Origin: Desmonostoc geniculatum HA4340-LM1 | GTDB taxonomy: Bacteria > Cyanobacteriota > Cyanobacteriia > Cyanobacteriales > Nostocaceae | DNA length: 64,000 nucleotides | Direction of reading: 5' to 3' | Assembly (NCBI GenBank): GCA_019359545.1 | Contig: JAHHHB010000005.1 | Span: 113,223 to 177,222, forward strand | Shown: positions 34,915 to 44,401 of the stretch, piece after piece | Numbering within the stretch: position 1 is the first letter of the stretch | Layout of the letters: every line of letters begins with the position of its first letter | The notes under the pieces: generated by a model | Databases searched by the model: none | What the model was told of the DNA's origin: nothing | The model's input: only the letters and a program-made list of their open reading frames with translations | Made by a program: the position numbers and the translations under genes

Positions 34915-35742
34915 ATGCCCTTACCGACAGTTATTGTGCCTGGATATCTAGAAAGTGCGTAGACGCAAAGCGGCTTGTCGCAAGACATCGCTTATCGCCT
35001 ACTAGAGCAATCTTTACAGCAGTTAAATTTTCCCACAGTTACAGTACCACTACGACGGCGTGACTGGCTACCCACTATTGGAGGAAATCCTGTAACGCGG
35101 ATTTTGCAACAACTCGATCGCACAGTCAAACAGATATTGCAGCAATATAAGGCTACTCAAATTAACTTACAGCACTTTTCATGTATTTAGACCACAATCT
35201 TGTTCCTTCCTTTCTTCCTTTGCGCCTTTGCGCCTTTGCGTGAGATAAAAAAGATGTGGTTCATTTACCTGAAAATAGCTGTAATTGGTCACTCAGCCGG
35301 AGGTTGGATATCGCGCATCTATATGGGAGAAAAACCTTATTTGGCACGCGGCGATCTCAAGCCATCCCTCTGGGAAGCCCATCCCTTAGTTGCGACTCTC
35401 ATCACCTTGGGTACACCCCACATCAGCCAAGAACGCTGGACGCGCTCAAATCTGGATTTTGTCACCAATAACTATCCTGGAGCTTTTTACAGCAAGGTTC
35501 GTTACGTTTGTGTCGTCGGCAAAACTATCTTTGGACAAAGGCGGCGCGGTAGCTGGTTAGCTTACAGTAGTTATCAATTAACCTGTGGCAAAGGTAACAC
35601 CTGGGGAGATGGAATTACGCCCATTGAAGCAGCTCACCTTGAAGGCGCAGAAAATCTTGTGATTGAAGGTGTGAAGCATTCTCCCAGAACCCTTAAAAGC
35701 TTGGGTGGAATATTTGATTTAAAAAACTTTATTTTTATATAA
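34915..35742 (+). pseudogene. Broken alpha/beta-hydrolase (lipase-like) gene
   Basis: The original protein can be followed through two insertions. It starts MPLPTVIVPGYLESA, then meets a TAG stop at 34960 inside a small dispersed repeat. It continues in the same frame as IAYRLLEQSLQQLNFPTVTV to about 35171, where about 108 bases of GCGCCTTTGCG-type DNA intervene. It resumes with VIGHSAGGWISRIYMGEKPY and runs to 35742. GHSAGG is the nucleophile elbow of lipases. An intact copy would be about 240 residues. Related cyanobacterial proteins are annotated as lipases or lipase-like hydrolases. The sequence is otherwise well preserved, so inactivation looks recent. Confidence 0.8.
34958..34987. mobile_element. 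Small dispersed repeat inside the lipase pseudogene
   Basis: GTAGACGCAAAGCGGCTTGT then CGCAAGACAT resembles the elements in the tRNA T loops. Its length keeps the reading frame, but it brings an in-frame TAG. Confidence 0.65.
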
Positions 35743-35824
35743 GAAAAGTAAAATTTCTTAAAATTTATTAGCTAAAATAATTGTATAAGAATAAATACCT
35801 ACTTAAGAACAGGAGGGGTGAGCT

Positions 35825-36436
35825 ATGGAAAGCACCCAGTTCGATAGGATTTTGCGACGACTAGCGACGATATTATCAGTTGTAATTCTGACTTTGTGCT
35901 TAATTTACGTTTCTACCGGAGTTTTGCTTTCTTTTTACTACGAGCCGACAGCCGGTGGTGCTTATAACTCTTTGAAGACGATTAATACACAACTATCATA
36001 TGGTTGGTTGTTTTGGAGATCCCACGAGCTTGCTGGTAACGGCCTAATTGCAATCGCCTTAATTCAAATTGTAGTGATGTTTTTGAGTCGGCAATTTCGC
36101 AATAGTTGGCTGACTGCTTGGATTAGCGGCATTTTGTTTACCCTGAGTGCGATCGGGCTAGATTGGACAGCGATGATCCTAGACTGGACTCAGGAAGGAT
36201 ACTGGCGTTTTAGCATTGAGCTAGGAACCATCGAAGCCATTCCGTTTATTGGCGTGCAACTGCGCGAAATCCTCACAGGCGGTGGAGCCATTAGCACAGT
36301 TACTGTTGAACACCTTTACACAATCCACAGTTATCTGATTTCAGTCGTGACGCTAATTCTTGCCATAGTGCATTTTTCGGCTTTACTCTGGCAGGAATCA
36401 CAAATTTCTCAAGCTGAGTGCGAAGTTAGGAGTTAG
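35825..36436 (+). CDS. Cytochrome b6-like membrane protein
   Basis: A 203-residue protein with four or five membrane helices and the overall plan of cytochrome b6 (PetB). The helix B ligand is H67 (FWRSHELAGN). The helix D ligands are H168 (LYTIHSYLI) and H183 (AIVHFSALL). The second helix B ligand, expected 14 residues after H67, is Q81. One of the two haem sites therefore lacks a histidine. No partner subunit IV or Rieske gene is adjacent. SD AGGAGGGG lies before the ATG. It may be a single-haem or altered-haem quinone-reactive protein; it is not the housekeeping PetB. Confidence 0.75.
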   Translation: MESTQFDRILRRLATILSVVILTLCLIYVSTGVLLSFYYEPTAGGAYNSLKTINTQLSYGWLFWRSHELAGNGLIAIALIQIVVMFLSRQFRNSWLTAWISGILFTLSAIGLDWTAMILDWTQEGYWRFSIELGTIEAIPFIGVQLREILTGGGAISTVTVEHLYTIHSYLISVVTLILAIVHFSALLWQESQISQAECEVRS

Positions 36437-37243
36437 AACACTCATGACTTCTGAATTAATTCTTACCAAGTAGATATATTTAAAGACGGCAGATTCACAT
36501 GACATACTCCATGAAAATGAGGTCAGTGAATTTGCCCACTCTATCAAAGAGAATTTGGTGAGGTGTTCATCTAACTCCAAAAAAACTGCGTGTTTCTTTC
36601 GATCTTCCCACTGTTGCGCCTCTGTTGGAGATTCACATTAATTAATAGCCTCTTTTATATATAGGACTAGTATTTGATTTTTGAAATATTACGTAGGGTG
36701 CGTTAGCGGAGCGTAACGCACCAAAAGCTTGAGATGGTGCGTTACGGCTTACGCCTAACACACCCTACAAATACTTAGATTTTTTCAGAAATCAAATATG
36801 ATTCCTATAAGACTCATATTTGATTTGGAAGTAAAATAGGTATTTCTTCACATTTTACTTCCAATTTTTGCTGCAAAATTACCTAAAATTCATAATTGAG
36901 AAAACACTTTAAATATTTCGCTGTAATTGAAAAATATATAGTATTTTTCTTCATAAACTCTTCATGTTCATATCATTGATTACGCCATTGTAATAACAGT
37001 TGAAGTGATAGATGTTAGAAGTGTGGCTATAAAACATAACTTTTATAACTTGCTAAATAATGGACTGCTAAAAAACTAACAATCAATCTCACGTCAATGA
37101 TTACGAAAAAACTTATACCAATTCTATATGAGGCTGCGCTCTATTCGCGTAGCGGCAATTCATGAATTGCCGCTACAGTGTGTAGTTTTGCATCAGTCTT
37201 ATAAGGCGCATCTTCAAACAGAAATGGTATTACAAATAAGCTT
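36437..37243. other. Intergenic region with palindromic repeats
   Basis: About 800 bases. It holds the GTAGGGTGCG repeat at 36692-36770 and a GCGTAGCGGCAATTCATGAA palindrome at 37140-37176. Paired CATATTTGATTT segments flank the first repeat. No gene is seen. Confidence 0.55.
36692..36770. repeat. 79-bp inverted repeat with GTAGGGTG/CACCCTAC ends
   Basis: Both halves contain GGTGCGTTA...TAACGCACC variants with HIP-like CGTAACG cores. A half copy (GTAGGGTGCGTTAGCG then TTTCGCGTAACGCAC) lies at 49496-49526. Confidence 0.7.
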
Positions 37244-37699
37244 ATGTTGAAAACAATGAAAAGATTCTTAAAATTTTCTATTGCTCTTGCAAGCCTTACC
37301 ATATCATCATTTCCTGCAAATGCTCAAATTTCAGAATCAGTAGGTAAAAATATGAGGTTTTTTATTACTAGTGAAAAATTATTGATCGCTGCGAATATTC
37401 AAAGTGGCTCTGCTTGCTCTTTAAACCAAGGTATTTCAATTACGAAAATGTCTGGGTTTAAAACGATTAATAGAGATAATGGCAATGTAAGAATTTCAGG
37501 CAAAATAGAAAGTTTTCTTTCAGTGAAAAAAAATCAGATATCGCCAGTAGCTGGTAAATTTCAGACTAATGCTAGAGTCCGTAGCGCTGACTGGTTAATT
37601 AGAAATACAGAATATTATCCAGAATTTCTTAGCCAAATGGAAGACTGCACAACTGAAGGAGGATTAAAAAGAATACAATTAGGCGCTTCTTCACCTTGA
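37244..37699 (+). CDS. Secreted protein of unknown function
   Basis: A 151-residue ATG-started frame. It has a clear signal peptide (MLKTMKRFLKFSIALASLTI, cleavage near ANAQ). The mature part of about 122 residues has two cysteines (C58 and C134) that could pair, and no recognisable domain. It has an internal ATG five codons in. It is convergent with the antiporter gene, 54 bases away. Its base composition is more AT-rich than its neighbours. Confidence 0.55.
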   Translation: MLKTMKRFLKFSIALASLTISSFPANAQISESVGKNMRFFITSEKLLIAANIQSGSACSLNQGISITKMSGFKTINRDNGNVRISGKIESFLSVKKNQISPVAGKFQTNARVRSADWLIRNTEYYPEFLSQMEDCTTEGGLKRIQLGASSP

Positions 37700-37752
37700 A
37701 ATATATACATTTGAATTTTGAATTGTTATTCTCCCCCTGCTTCCGTCTTCCC

Positions 37753-39672
37753 TTATGCCCCAGGGGTGTCAGTAGTAAAAAATTGAGATATTTTGGCGAG
37801 GGGGACTTCTTCAACTTCCGGTAACTTTTCTAGAGATAGGGGAGTGGATTGGGTAGCGCCAGATAAGCGTTTTAAAAGGCTAGGCCTGGGGTCATGTAAT
37901 AGGTAGATAATGCGATCGCCAACTTCCCATTCTTGGTTAGCTGGCATTACCTGTAAGCGTTCTTCTCGTTCTACCAATAGCGGTATTAGTACCCCAGTCC
38001 GAATTTTCTCTTGGATGCGATCGTATTGAGTGGAAAATTCCGACTCATTAAGCGTAGTTGTTCCCAGCTTGACTCGCCCATCATTGAGATATTCATTCCA
38101 AGTCTTAATGGCTAAGTCTGGGATAAAAGCTTGATTAACTTTATTATTGGCTGAGCTACTCGCTTGGGGATCGCGGGGAAACACTGCTAACACACGGGGT
38201 GGATTATACTCCTCAGCTGCACGTTGAGCCAAAACAAAATTCACCTCACCATTACTTGTCATCGCCAAAAAAGTACCCATAGAGGCAAGTCCAGCCTCTT
38301 CCAAAACAGCCGCATCCAAAGCACTACTAGCAATCACCCGGAGATTTTGTGCTTGGGCTTGCAGAAGACATTGGGGGTCAGTATCAATCATTACCACGTT
38401 TTCTCCCCGTTCTTGAAAGAATCGGGCAATCAAAAGACTCAAGGGATTACAACCCACAATCACTGCGCCAGTGGCGTCTTTGGAGGTAATTTCCAGACAC
38501 TTAGCAACCCAGCCAGCCGTTAGTCCTTGGCAGACAACAGTCATGATAATTGTCAGGAAGACTAGAGCTTTGATGGAGTCACCGCCATTGATGCCCCGCT
38601 GTGTCAGCAAAATCGCAAATAGAGAAGCAACGGAAGCGGAAACAATTCCTCTAGGAGCAACCCAGCTTAAAAACAATTTCTGTCGCCAGTTTAGGTCACT
38701 GTTCCAGGTACACAAGAGGATATTAATTGGGCGAACGACAAACATTAGTACCAAAACAGTGAATAAACTACCCCAACCCAAAGCGAACACACTGGCAATG
38801 GATAGGTCAGCCGCTAAGAGGATGAATAATACCGAAACGCTGAGAATTGTCAGCTGACCCTTAAAGCTCCTTAACAGACGTTCTTCTGGCACTGAGGAGT
38901 TAGCAAATACCGCTCCAGCAACTACTGTCGTCATTACTCCCGATTCACTGCGGATCATTTGCGATAAGGTAAACAAGCTCCAAAGTATGGCCAACACCAC
39001 TAAGTTTTTGAGCTCGAATGACAGAAAACTGGCGCGTTTAAAAATCAAACTCATCAGATAACCGCCAACACCGCCAATTGCCGCACCGACACCCAACCGC
39101 ATCAATAAACCAGCGATCGCATTTATTGGGTCGGCATCACCATTTAAAATCGTATCGAGGACAACGAAGGCGAGAATAGCTCCTACAGGGTCAATTAAAA
39201 CCCCTTCACCTTCTAAAAGTGTTGCCACCTGCCGGTCTACATTGATTTGTTTGAGTAGGGGACCAACAACAGTCGGGCCTGTGACCACGACTATAGAAGC
39301 ATAGAGAAAAGCTATGTTCCAAGGAAATTCACCCAGCCAGTGAGCAGCCATACTCCCACCAAGCAGTGTGATTAGGGTTCCTTGAGTGACGAGCAATTGT
39401 AGGCTGACTGAAACTCTGCCTAACTCTCGCAGATCCAAATTCAGTCCACCTTCAAACAAAATGATTGCCGTTGCTAGGGCGACAATAACTTCCAGTCCAC
39501 TACCAAGTAACTGGGGATGTAACAGTCCTAAGCCATCAGAGCCAAATAGGATGCCTAACAGCAATAACAAGACGATGCTGGGTACTCGCAGGTACGCAGC
39601 CAGCACTTGGGCGCTAATGCCTGCTAGCACAGCGATCGCCATCTGGAGAGTGATTTCAAAAGATGCTTCCAT
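37753..39672 (-). CDS. CPA1-type Na+/H+ antiporter with C-terminal TrkA-N domain
   Basis: A 639-residue membrane protein. Residues 1-390 form about twelve hydrophobic segments of the cation:proton antiporter fold, with VVTGPTVVGPLL (around 129-140) and GEGVLIDPVGAI (155-166) holding the transport aspartate D161. A soluble NAD-binding regulatory domain follows (about 400-520): GAVIVGCNPLSLL, then VVMIDTDP. A TrkA-C-like region ends the chain. It should exchange Na+ or K+ for protons with control by nucleotide. It is probably an NhaS-type antiporter of cyanobacteria; the exact paralogue is not assigned. Confidence 0.9.
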   Translation of the reverse strand: MEASFEITLQMAIAVLAGISAQVLAAYLRVPSIVLLLLLGILFGSDGLGLLHPQLLGSGLEVIVALATAIILFEGGLNLDLRELGRVSVSLQLLVTQGTLITLLGGSMAAHWLGEFPWNIAFLYASIVVVTGPTVVGPLLKQINVDRQVATLLEGEGVLIDPVGAILAFVVLDTILNGDADPINAIAGLLMRLGVGAAIGGVGGYLMSLIFKRASFLSFELKNLVVLAILWSLFTLSQMIRSESGVMTTVVAGAVFANSSVPEERLLRSFKGQLTILSVSVLFILLAADLSIASVFALGWGSLFTVLVLMFVVRPINILLCTWNSDLNWRQKLFLSWVAPRGIVSASVASLFAILLTQRGINGGDSIKALVFLTIIMTVVCQGLTAGWVAKCLEITSKDATGAVIVGCNPLSLLIARFFQERGENVVMIDTDPQCLLQAQAQNLRVIASSALDAAVLEEAGLASMGTFLAMTSNGEVNFVLAQRAAEEYNPPRVLAVFPRDPQASSSANNKVNQAFIPDLAIKTWNEYLNDGRVKLGTTTLNESEFSTQYDRIQEKIRTGVLIPLLVEREERLQVMPANQEWEVGDRIIYLLHDPRPSLLKRLSGATQSTPLSLEKLPEVEEVPLAKISQFFTTDTPGA

Positions 39673-39999
39673 GTTGTAGATTTTGAGCCATTTATTTCAA
39701 AATCTTTTGTAAAAAAACGGTAGATATTAACTCTACAGGGTACAACATCATACCCTTTCTCCTTTGGCGAATTTTGCGTTTTTTCTATTTAGACATTCAC
39801 TCTTATTACCAGCCCTGGACGTTGAGCCACTCTGCCCAAAGCCGCACAAGCGTCTACGGACATATTTTTGTGTATCCATGTCTGTGTATCCTTTTCAAAC
39901 TTTCGTCTCCACCCAGTTTAGCCGCCACAAACTTTTTTTGGCAAAAACTATTGACATCCCTCGGAAAATTCGTTAATTTATAAAAGGTCTGAGTCCGAT
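39673..39999. other. Intergenic region between antiporter gene and tRNA-Glu
   Basis: AT-rich; two overlapping plus-strand frames of about 70 codons (39764-39983) look unlike real proteins. The tRNA-Glu promoter may include TTGACA at 39950-39955 followed 17 bases later by TTCGTT, which is a weak match, or a TATAAA near 39979. Confidence 0.4.
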
Positions 40000-40072
40000 G
40001 CCCCCATCGTCTAGAGGCCTAGGACACCTCCCTTTCACGGAGGTAACGGGGATTCGAATTCCCCTGGGGGTA
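40000..40072 (+). tRNA. trnE: tRNA-Glu(UUC), normal chromosomal copy
   Basis: Acceptor GCCCCCA/TGGGGGT, perfect anticodon stem CCTCC/GGAGG with loop CTTTCAC, T loop TTCGAAT, discriminator A, no encoded CCA. Well paired throughout, in contrast to the Glu(UUC) copy in the array. This tRNA also feeds tetrapyrrole synthesis in cyanobacteria. Confidence 0.96.
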
Positions 40073-40166
40073 CTAAAAAGCAGAAAGTAAAACTCTTTCT
40101 TGGTACAAACTTAGCCAGTCAAAACTATCACTCAGAGTCCACTCTGAATGATAGCTTAGCTAAACA

Positions 40167-40778
40167 TCAGCTTTTTTTGCTGGCGAGTTCTTCTACACGC
40201 TGATAAATAGCCAGAAGATTCAACCGCAGATTTTTACTCAGGCGGTTTTCAATGATTGAGATTGGCATAGTGAGTTTAGGCCAAACTTGAATTGTGTAGC
40301 AAAGGTTGGTTTCCATATGTTCGCCAAGGGAACAAGGCTCTAAACACCAGCTACCAGAAAAGCCTTTAAAATCTCCTTCCACCATGCGGAAATTAATTTC
40401 TTTAGGGAAGTATTCTTCGAGATCCAGAACTACCCGCGCACAAAAGTTGAAATTTAGTAAGCGTTGGGAGCCGACTTGTTCGAGTCGAATACCGCCGTCA
40501 GGATGCTCGATGAGGCGACTTTTGGCTAGGTTGGGGATAAAGTCAGCCAAGGCTTCATAATCTGTCAAAACTTTCCAAATTTGTTCCACTGGTTGGGGGA
40601 TTCGGAGCTTAGCACTAATTTGCCGTTGTCGCTGGGCTAATTTCTCAACTTGAACTTCTACTTTAGCCAATAAAGCGACTGCATCAGCAGACAAATAAGC
40701 TTCTAAATTAGTGTCATCAGTGGAAGACTGGAAATCAAGGTTATCTGTTGTGTTGTGTTCTTGAGTCACTTTCGCCAA
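40167..40778 (-). CDS. SRPBCC-fold cyclase/dehydrase-like protein
   Basis: A 203-residue protein with a polyketide cyclase/COQ10-like START domain from about residue 50. The domain signatures are IPQPVEQIWKVLTDYEALAD then FIPNLAKSR, and the final helix is LRLNLLAIYQRVEELA. Such domains bind hydrophobic ligands in a deep cavity; in cyanobacteria the substrate is unknown. The ATG is directly against the stop codon of the sensor kinase gene upstream, with no spacer. The pair is thus one operon with coupled translation, suggesting a ligand-binding partner for the kinase-like protein. Confidence 0.85.
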   Translation of the reverse strand: MAKVTQEHNTTDNLDFQSSTDDTNLEAYLSADAVALLAKVEVQVEKLAQRQRQISAKLRIPQPVEQIWKVLTDYEALADFIPNLAKSRLIEHPDGGIRLEQVGSQRLLNFNFCARVVLDLEEYFPKEINFRMVEGDFKGFSGSWCLEPCSLGEHMETNLCYTIQVWPKLTMPISIIENRLSKNLRLNLLAIYQRVEELASKKS

Positions 40779-42842
40779 TTATGGTTTGCTTTCGTCAGAA
40801 AATTGGGGCAGAGTCAGGGTGAAGCAGATTTCGCTCTGTTGAGAATCCTCTATTGGTAGACTTTCAACTGCGATCGCTCCATTGAGATGCTGCACTAAAG
40901 ACTTGACTAGAGCAAGTCCCAAGCCAGTTCCTGGAGTCCAGCGTCCTTTTCCACGACGGAACTTGTCAAAGATGTAGGTCGCTTCTTCTTCAGAGATGGC
41001 GCGTCCGATGTTCGTCACTTTCATGATAACTCGATCGATTTGTTGATCGACTTGATGAAAGGCTTCTAGGTGGACTATGGTATCATGCTCTGAGTATTTA
41101 CAGGCATTGGTGAGCAATTCTTGGAGAATGCGGTCGAAACTTTCTAGTTCAGTTTGCAGTTTTAGCGACTCTTGTGGTAAATCTAAGGAAATTTTTAATC
41201 CCTTCTCAGCAAGTTTTTTCTCAAAAGATGCTGCTATATGGTGGATTTTGGTATTTAAATCTATAGTTTCTAATTGCGGAGCTTCGTGAGGTGACTCTAG
41301 CTTCTGGAGTGTCAACAAGTCGTTAATTAAGTTAATTTCTTTTGTACATTCCTGTTCTAGGATATCGAGATATCTAACCTGACGCTCTGGGGCTATTCCT
41401 GGCAAACGTAAGTTGCGAATTGACATCAGCATGTTTGTCAGGGGGTAGCGTAGGCGATCGCTCATATTACTCAAAAATTCATCTTTGAGTTCGTTCAGCT
41501 GCCGTAACTGCTCAACATATTGCCGCGTTCTTTCATGCAATTTTGCTTGAAGCTCTAGGCTGCTCTGTAGTTTCGCCGTCCGCTCATCTACCAAAGTTTG
41601 CACTTGACGCAATGTCTGTGACTGAATAATGGCATTACTCACTTGAGCGCAAACCATTTCCACAAGATTTAATTCTGCTGGTTGCCAACTGCGAGTCAAA
41701 GATTGCTGTAATACTAAAAATCCTAAAATTTTACCTTGACTTTCTAAGGGCATTAACAGTACCGCAGGCAATTCCTCTAGTGCAAATAATGGAACAGCAC
41801 AGGAGATATCATTTTGGGCTGTATAATCATCAAAAATTACTGGTCTTCCAGAATCTATGAAGGCACGCTGGCATAAACCACAGTCGGAAAGCAAGAAAGA
41901 CTGATTTAAGATGTCTGGTTTACTGGCGCGGGAATTTTGTGTTGCCTTTGCCCATTCACCAACTACCGTAGCTTTGGCTTTAGGAACTTGTTTCTTGGCT
42001 GGAGTCCTAAATAGTGGATCTGTATATTTCAACAAAATCAGCAAACCCCGATCTGCCTGTAGAGATTCAGCAGTGGAGGCGATAACTAATTGGAGCATTT
42101 GATTAAGCTCCAAGTTGCTGCGACTTAATATAGTCAATTGCTTGATCAGGTTTTGATGCTGGTTGGTCTTTTCTAAATACTGTTGCTGACTGGCAATTAG
42201 CTGGGCTTGTGCGACTCGAGAAAAGGCGATCGCGCAAGATGACTCGACTTCTTTGAGCAGTTGTTTTTCTGACTCACTCCAATCATAAGGTTGGAATTTA
42301 ATCAGACAAATCACCCCATTGTTATTGCCACCAAATCGGGTAGGAATTGCCAAAACTGCTTTTATCGGTAGTGGCAGATATTGACAGCCAATTACCAAAC
42401 TGTTTTGAATGATCGAAATGTCTTCAATAGTCAATGGTTCAGCAGCACATTGCAGCACTGGGGAGTGCATCAGCAACTGTTCCATCGAAAATATCTCTTC
42501 TGGGTGTGGCAACCCTAAATACTCATCAGCACACCAATTAATCGCAGTTTGTTCCTGGGATATCTCACCTGTTACTGAAACCAAGCAGCAACAATCTACT
42601 TGAAAAGTAACTCCTACCAATCGGGCAATATCTTGCAGCATTGATGCCGTTGCCGAGCTATTAGCAATGATTTGGTTAATCTTTTGTACCAACTGGCGGG
42701 CAGGTTCATCCTGATGCTGCATCAGCTTGACTTGGTAAGGTTGTAGTCGATCTACGTCATTTAAGTACTGTGGCGGCGACGATAAAGGCTTTTTCATTCT
42801 TGGCACGCCCTTGGATAATAAATCCATTGTTTTTGCACGCAA
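40779..42842 (-). CDS. GAF-domain histidine kinase-like protein without phosphoacceptor His
   Basis: A 687-residue soluble protein with two GAF-type sensory regions (about 60-215 and 240-410) and a coiled coil (415-455). A dimerisation region and a kinase ATPase domain follow (570-680): N box ELLTNACKYS, F box IFDKFRRG, G2 box GTGLGLALV. The H box reads NMSDRLRYPLTN, with D462 where histidine is expected, and the G1 box has N611 for Asp (VTNIGRAI). It therefore probably cannot autophosphorylate in the usual way. No TM segment is present. It is directly followed by the SRPBCC gene. GAF cysteines that would bind bilins are not in the typical context. Confidence 0.85.
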   Translation of the reverse strand: MRAKTMDLLSKGVPRMKKPLSSPPQYLNDVDRLQPYQVKLMQHQDEPARQLVQKINQIIANSSATASMLQDIARLVGVTFQVDCCCLVSVTGEISQEQTAINWCADEYLGLPHPEEIFSMEQLLMHSPVLQCAAEPLTIEDISIIQNSLVIGCQYLPLPIKAVLAIPTRFGGNNNGVICLIKFQPYDWSESEKQLLKEVESSCAIAFSRVAQAQLIASQQQYLEKTNQHQNLIKQLTILSRSNLELNQMLQLVIASTAESLQADRGLLILLKYTDPLFRTPAKKQVPKAKATVVGEWAKATQNSRASKPDILNQSFLLSDCGLCQRAFIDSGRPVIFDDYTAQNDISCAVPLFALEELPAVLLMPLESQGKILGFLVLQQSLTRSWQPAELNLVEMVCAQVSNAIIQSQTLRQVQTLVDERTAKLQSSLELQAKLHERTRQYVEQLRQLNELKDEFLSNMSDRLRYPLTNMLMSIRNLRLPGIAPERQVRYLDILEQECTKEINLINDLLTLQKLESPHEAPQLETIDLNTKIHHIAASFEKKLAEKGLKISLDLPQESLKLQTELESFDRILQELLTNACKYSEHDTIVHLEAFHQVDQQIDRVIMKVTNIGRAISEEEATYIFDKFRRGKGRWTPGTGLGLALVKSLVQHLNGAIAVESLPIEDSQQSEICFTLTLPQFSDESKP

Positions 42843-43680
42843 CCTTTTGGCATATTGTTCACCGTTAGTTGTGTTGCTACACCTTGATAATTGACAAATT
42901 TTGTATGAATACTTTCTCTCACCTGTTATAGCCCTTTTCTATGTCAGATGGCCAAGTTTCTAAATATATTAAGCAAATTGCTACATGGATACTGAGATAG
43001 TTAAGATATGCTAAAGTCCCTCAACCACATTATTTTTGCTTTTTATATTGATATGATTAACTAACTTTGACTTAGAATATCCTGTCTGTAAGTATACATA
43101 AACCGTAATTTCTCTGGAATCAAACCACGACAGTCGGTAGTTTTTTCCGTAATTTTACTGAATTAATTTTAATCTTTTTGTAAATTTTATTTCAATTGCT
43201 TCATGCTTCACAGGCTACCTTTGGCTCTGTGTTAATCTCATGAAGATTATAAAAAAAACTAAAGCTTGAAAAAATAGACATAGAAACTGTCCTAAAACTC
43301 TGATGCTGAATAGAGCAAAGTTTAATCTAGACGCAAAATGCTTTCTACAGGATGGCGTCTAAAATGCTAACTTCCCATAACAGCTAAAGGCGATCGCTGC
43401 ATTTCATTTTTTTCAGAGCGATCGAGTAAGGGTCTTTGGGTCAAGTCTCAGTGGATATTAGGAAGGTGTCGGCTTTGGGTTTGGTAATTGTGAAGAAATT
43501 ATTAAGTTTTGGCGGTTATCCATTACCAACTTCACAATTATAACTATAAATAAATGCAAATAAATAAAATATAAGTTTTAATAATGAATTTTCCCTACAG
43601 GAGTAAAGTAGAGCTAAATTTTGGATGCAGCCCAATTATTTAGTCAGAATAACTGAGCTGCATTCGCCTGGATATTAAGA
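42843..43680. other. Long intergenic region, no gene recognised
   Basis: About 840 bases of AT-rich DNA. An inverted repeat AATTGTGAAG/CTTCACAATT spans 43487-43545, and two HIP1-like sites lie near 43390-43425. The kinase operon promoter must be in the first part. Confidence 0.5.
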
Positions 43681-44016
43681 CTATCCAGCCAAACTTTCGA
43701 CACTCAGAGGAACCATATCGCCATTCCTCGTCAGTCCTAACAACATCGGTTGTTGGGGTTGAATGAGTTGACCTGTCAGCACACAGCGTTCTTCTTGCTG
43801 AGCTGTGGCGGCTATGCTAGCTCGAATATCGGCTCGGGAAAATCGCGGCTTCCACTCACCGGATTTTTGCTGGACATAATTCCAAAGGATATCTCGGATC
43901 AGAGCTTGATATCCCTGATTGCCAGCGATTTCTTTGAGTTTATCTTTGAGTTCCCGTTCTAGGCGGATGCTGGTAACTTCCATATCGGTGGTTGGGGTGC
44001 GAGCGATTGTATGCAT
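43681..44016 (-). CDS. Ribbon-helix-helix (CopG-like) protein
   Basis: A 111-residue protein. Residues 12-50 form a ribbon-helix-helix motif: strand MEVTSIRLERELKDKLKEIA, then helix YQALIRDILWNYV. The C-terminal half (CVLTGQLIQPQQPMLLGL) is a small domain found with it in cyanobacteria; its role is not known to me. It should bind DNA as a dimer. GGAGAAA precedes the ATG. No toxin gene is adjacent, so it is more likely a free-standing regulator than an antitoxin. Confidence 0.75.
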   Translation of the reverse strand: MHTIARTPTTDMEVTSIRLERELKDKLKEIAGNQGYQALIRDILWNYVQQKSGEWKPRFSRADIRASIAATAQQEERCVLTGQLIQPQQPMLLGLTRNGDMVPLSVESLAG

Positions 44017-44365
44017 GACTTTTTCTCCTTGAGGGTATAGACAGGATAGTAATACAAGTGTAGTATGTTTAAAGGAATGTTCAATAGGTGAAATTTTCTG
44101 TGAAATCCATTTACCCCATCTCTACTTCCTTGTGCGCTACCAATTGCCGAGCCGATTGGGAATCAGCTGCTGTGGGAGTGGAGTATTTATTTATGGGCGA
44201 TAGTAGCCGAAATCATGGGCAAATCACAGAGGGTAATCATGAGTTTAGATATCTGAGCATTAGTGGGCTGATTGCGAAACCACAACTAGATGAAGAAAGC
44301 GGGGGGTACAGGCGAAGAAATGCTGTACCGATATAAGACCAGAAAAACTTTCGGTCAATTTCCAA
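44017..44365. other. Intergenic region before an intrinsic terminator
   Basis: It has a plus-strand frame of 82 codons (44088-44336) that looks unlike a protein. A repeat GGGGGTACAGGC/GCTGTACC is seen near 44300-44332. The stretch might be a small RNA ending at the strong terminator at 44366, or gene debris. Confidence 0.4.
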
Positions 44366-44401
44366 CCCCCGCTTCAGGCAAACAAGAAGCGGGGGTTTTT
44401 T
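44366..44401 (+). terminator. Rho-independent terminator
   Basis: A 10-bp perfect stem CCCCCGCTTC/GAAGCGGGGG with a 10-base loop, directly followed by TTTTTT. On the plus strand this is a textbook intrinsic terminator, although no plus-strand gene of certain reality precedes it. Confidence 0.8.

Noticed and set aside
39764..39983. Two overlapping 70-codon frames upstream of tRNA-Glu
   Set aside because: No ribosome site, biased towards Ser, Phe and Leu as in random AT-rich DNA, and they overlap the tRNA promoter region.
44088..44336. Plus-strand frame of 82 codons before the terminator
   Set aside because: No recognisable protein pattern and overlap with palindromic DNA; a small RNA or debris is more likely.
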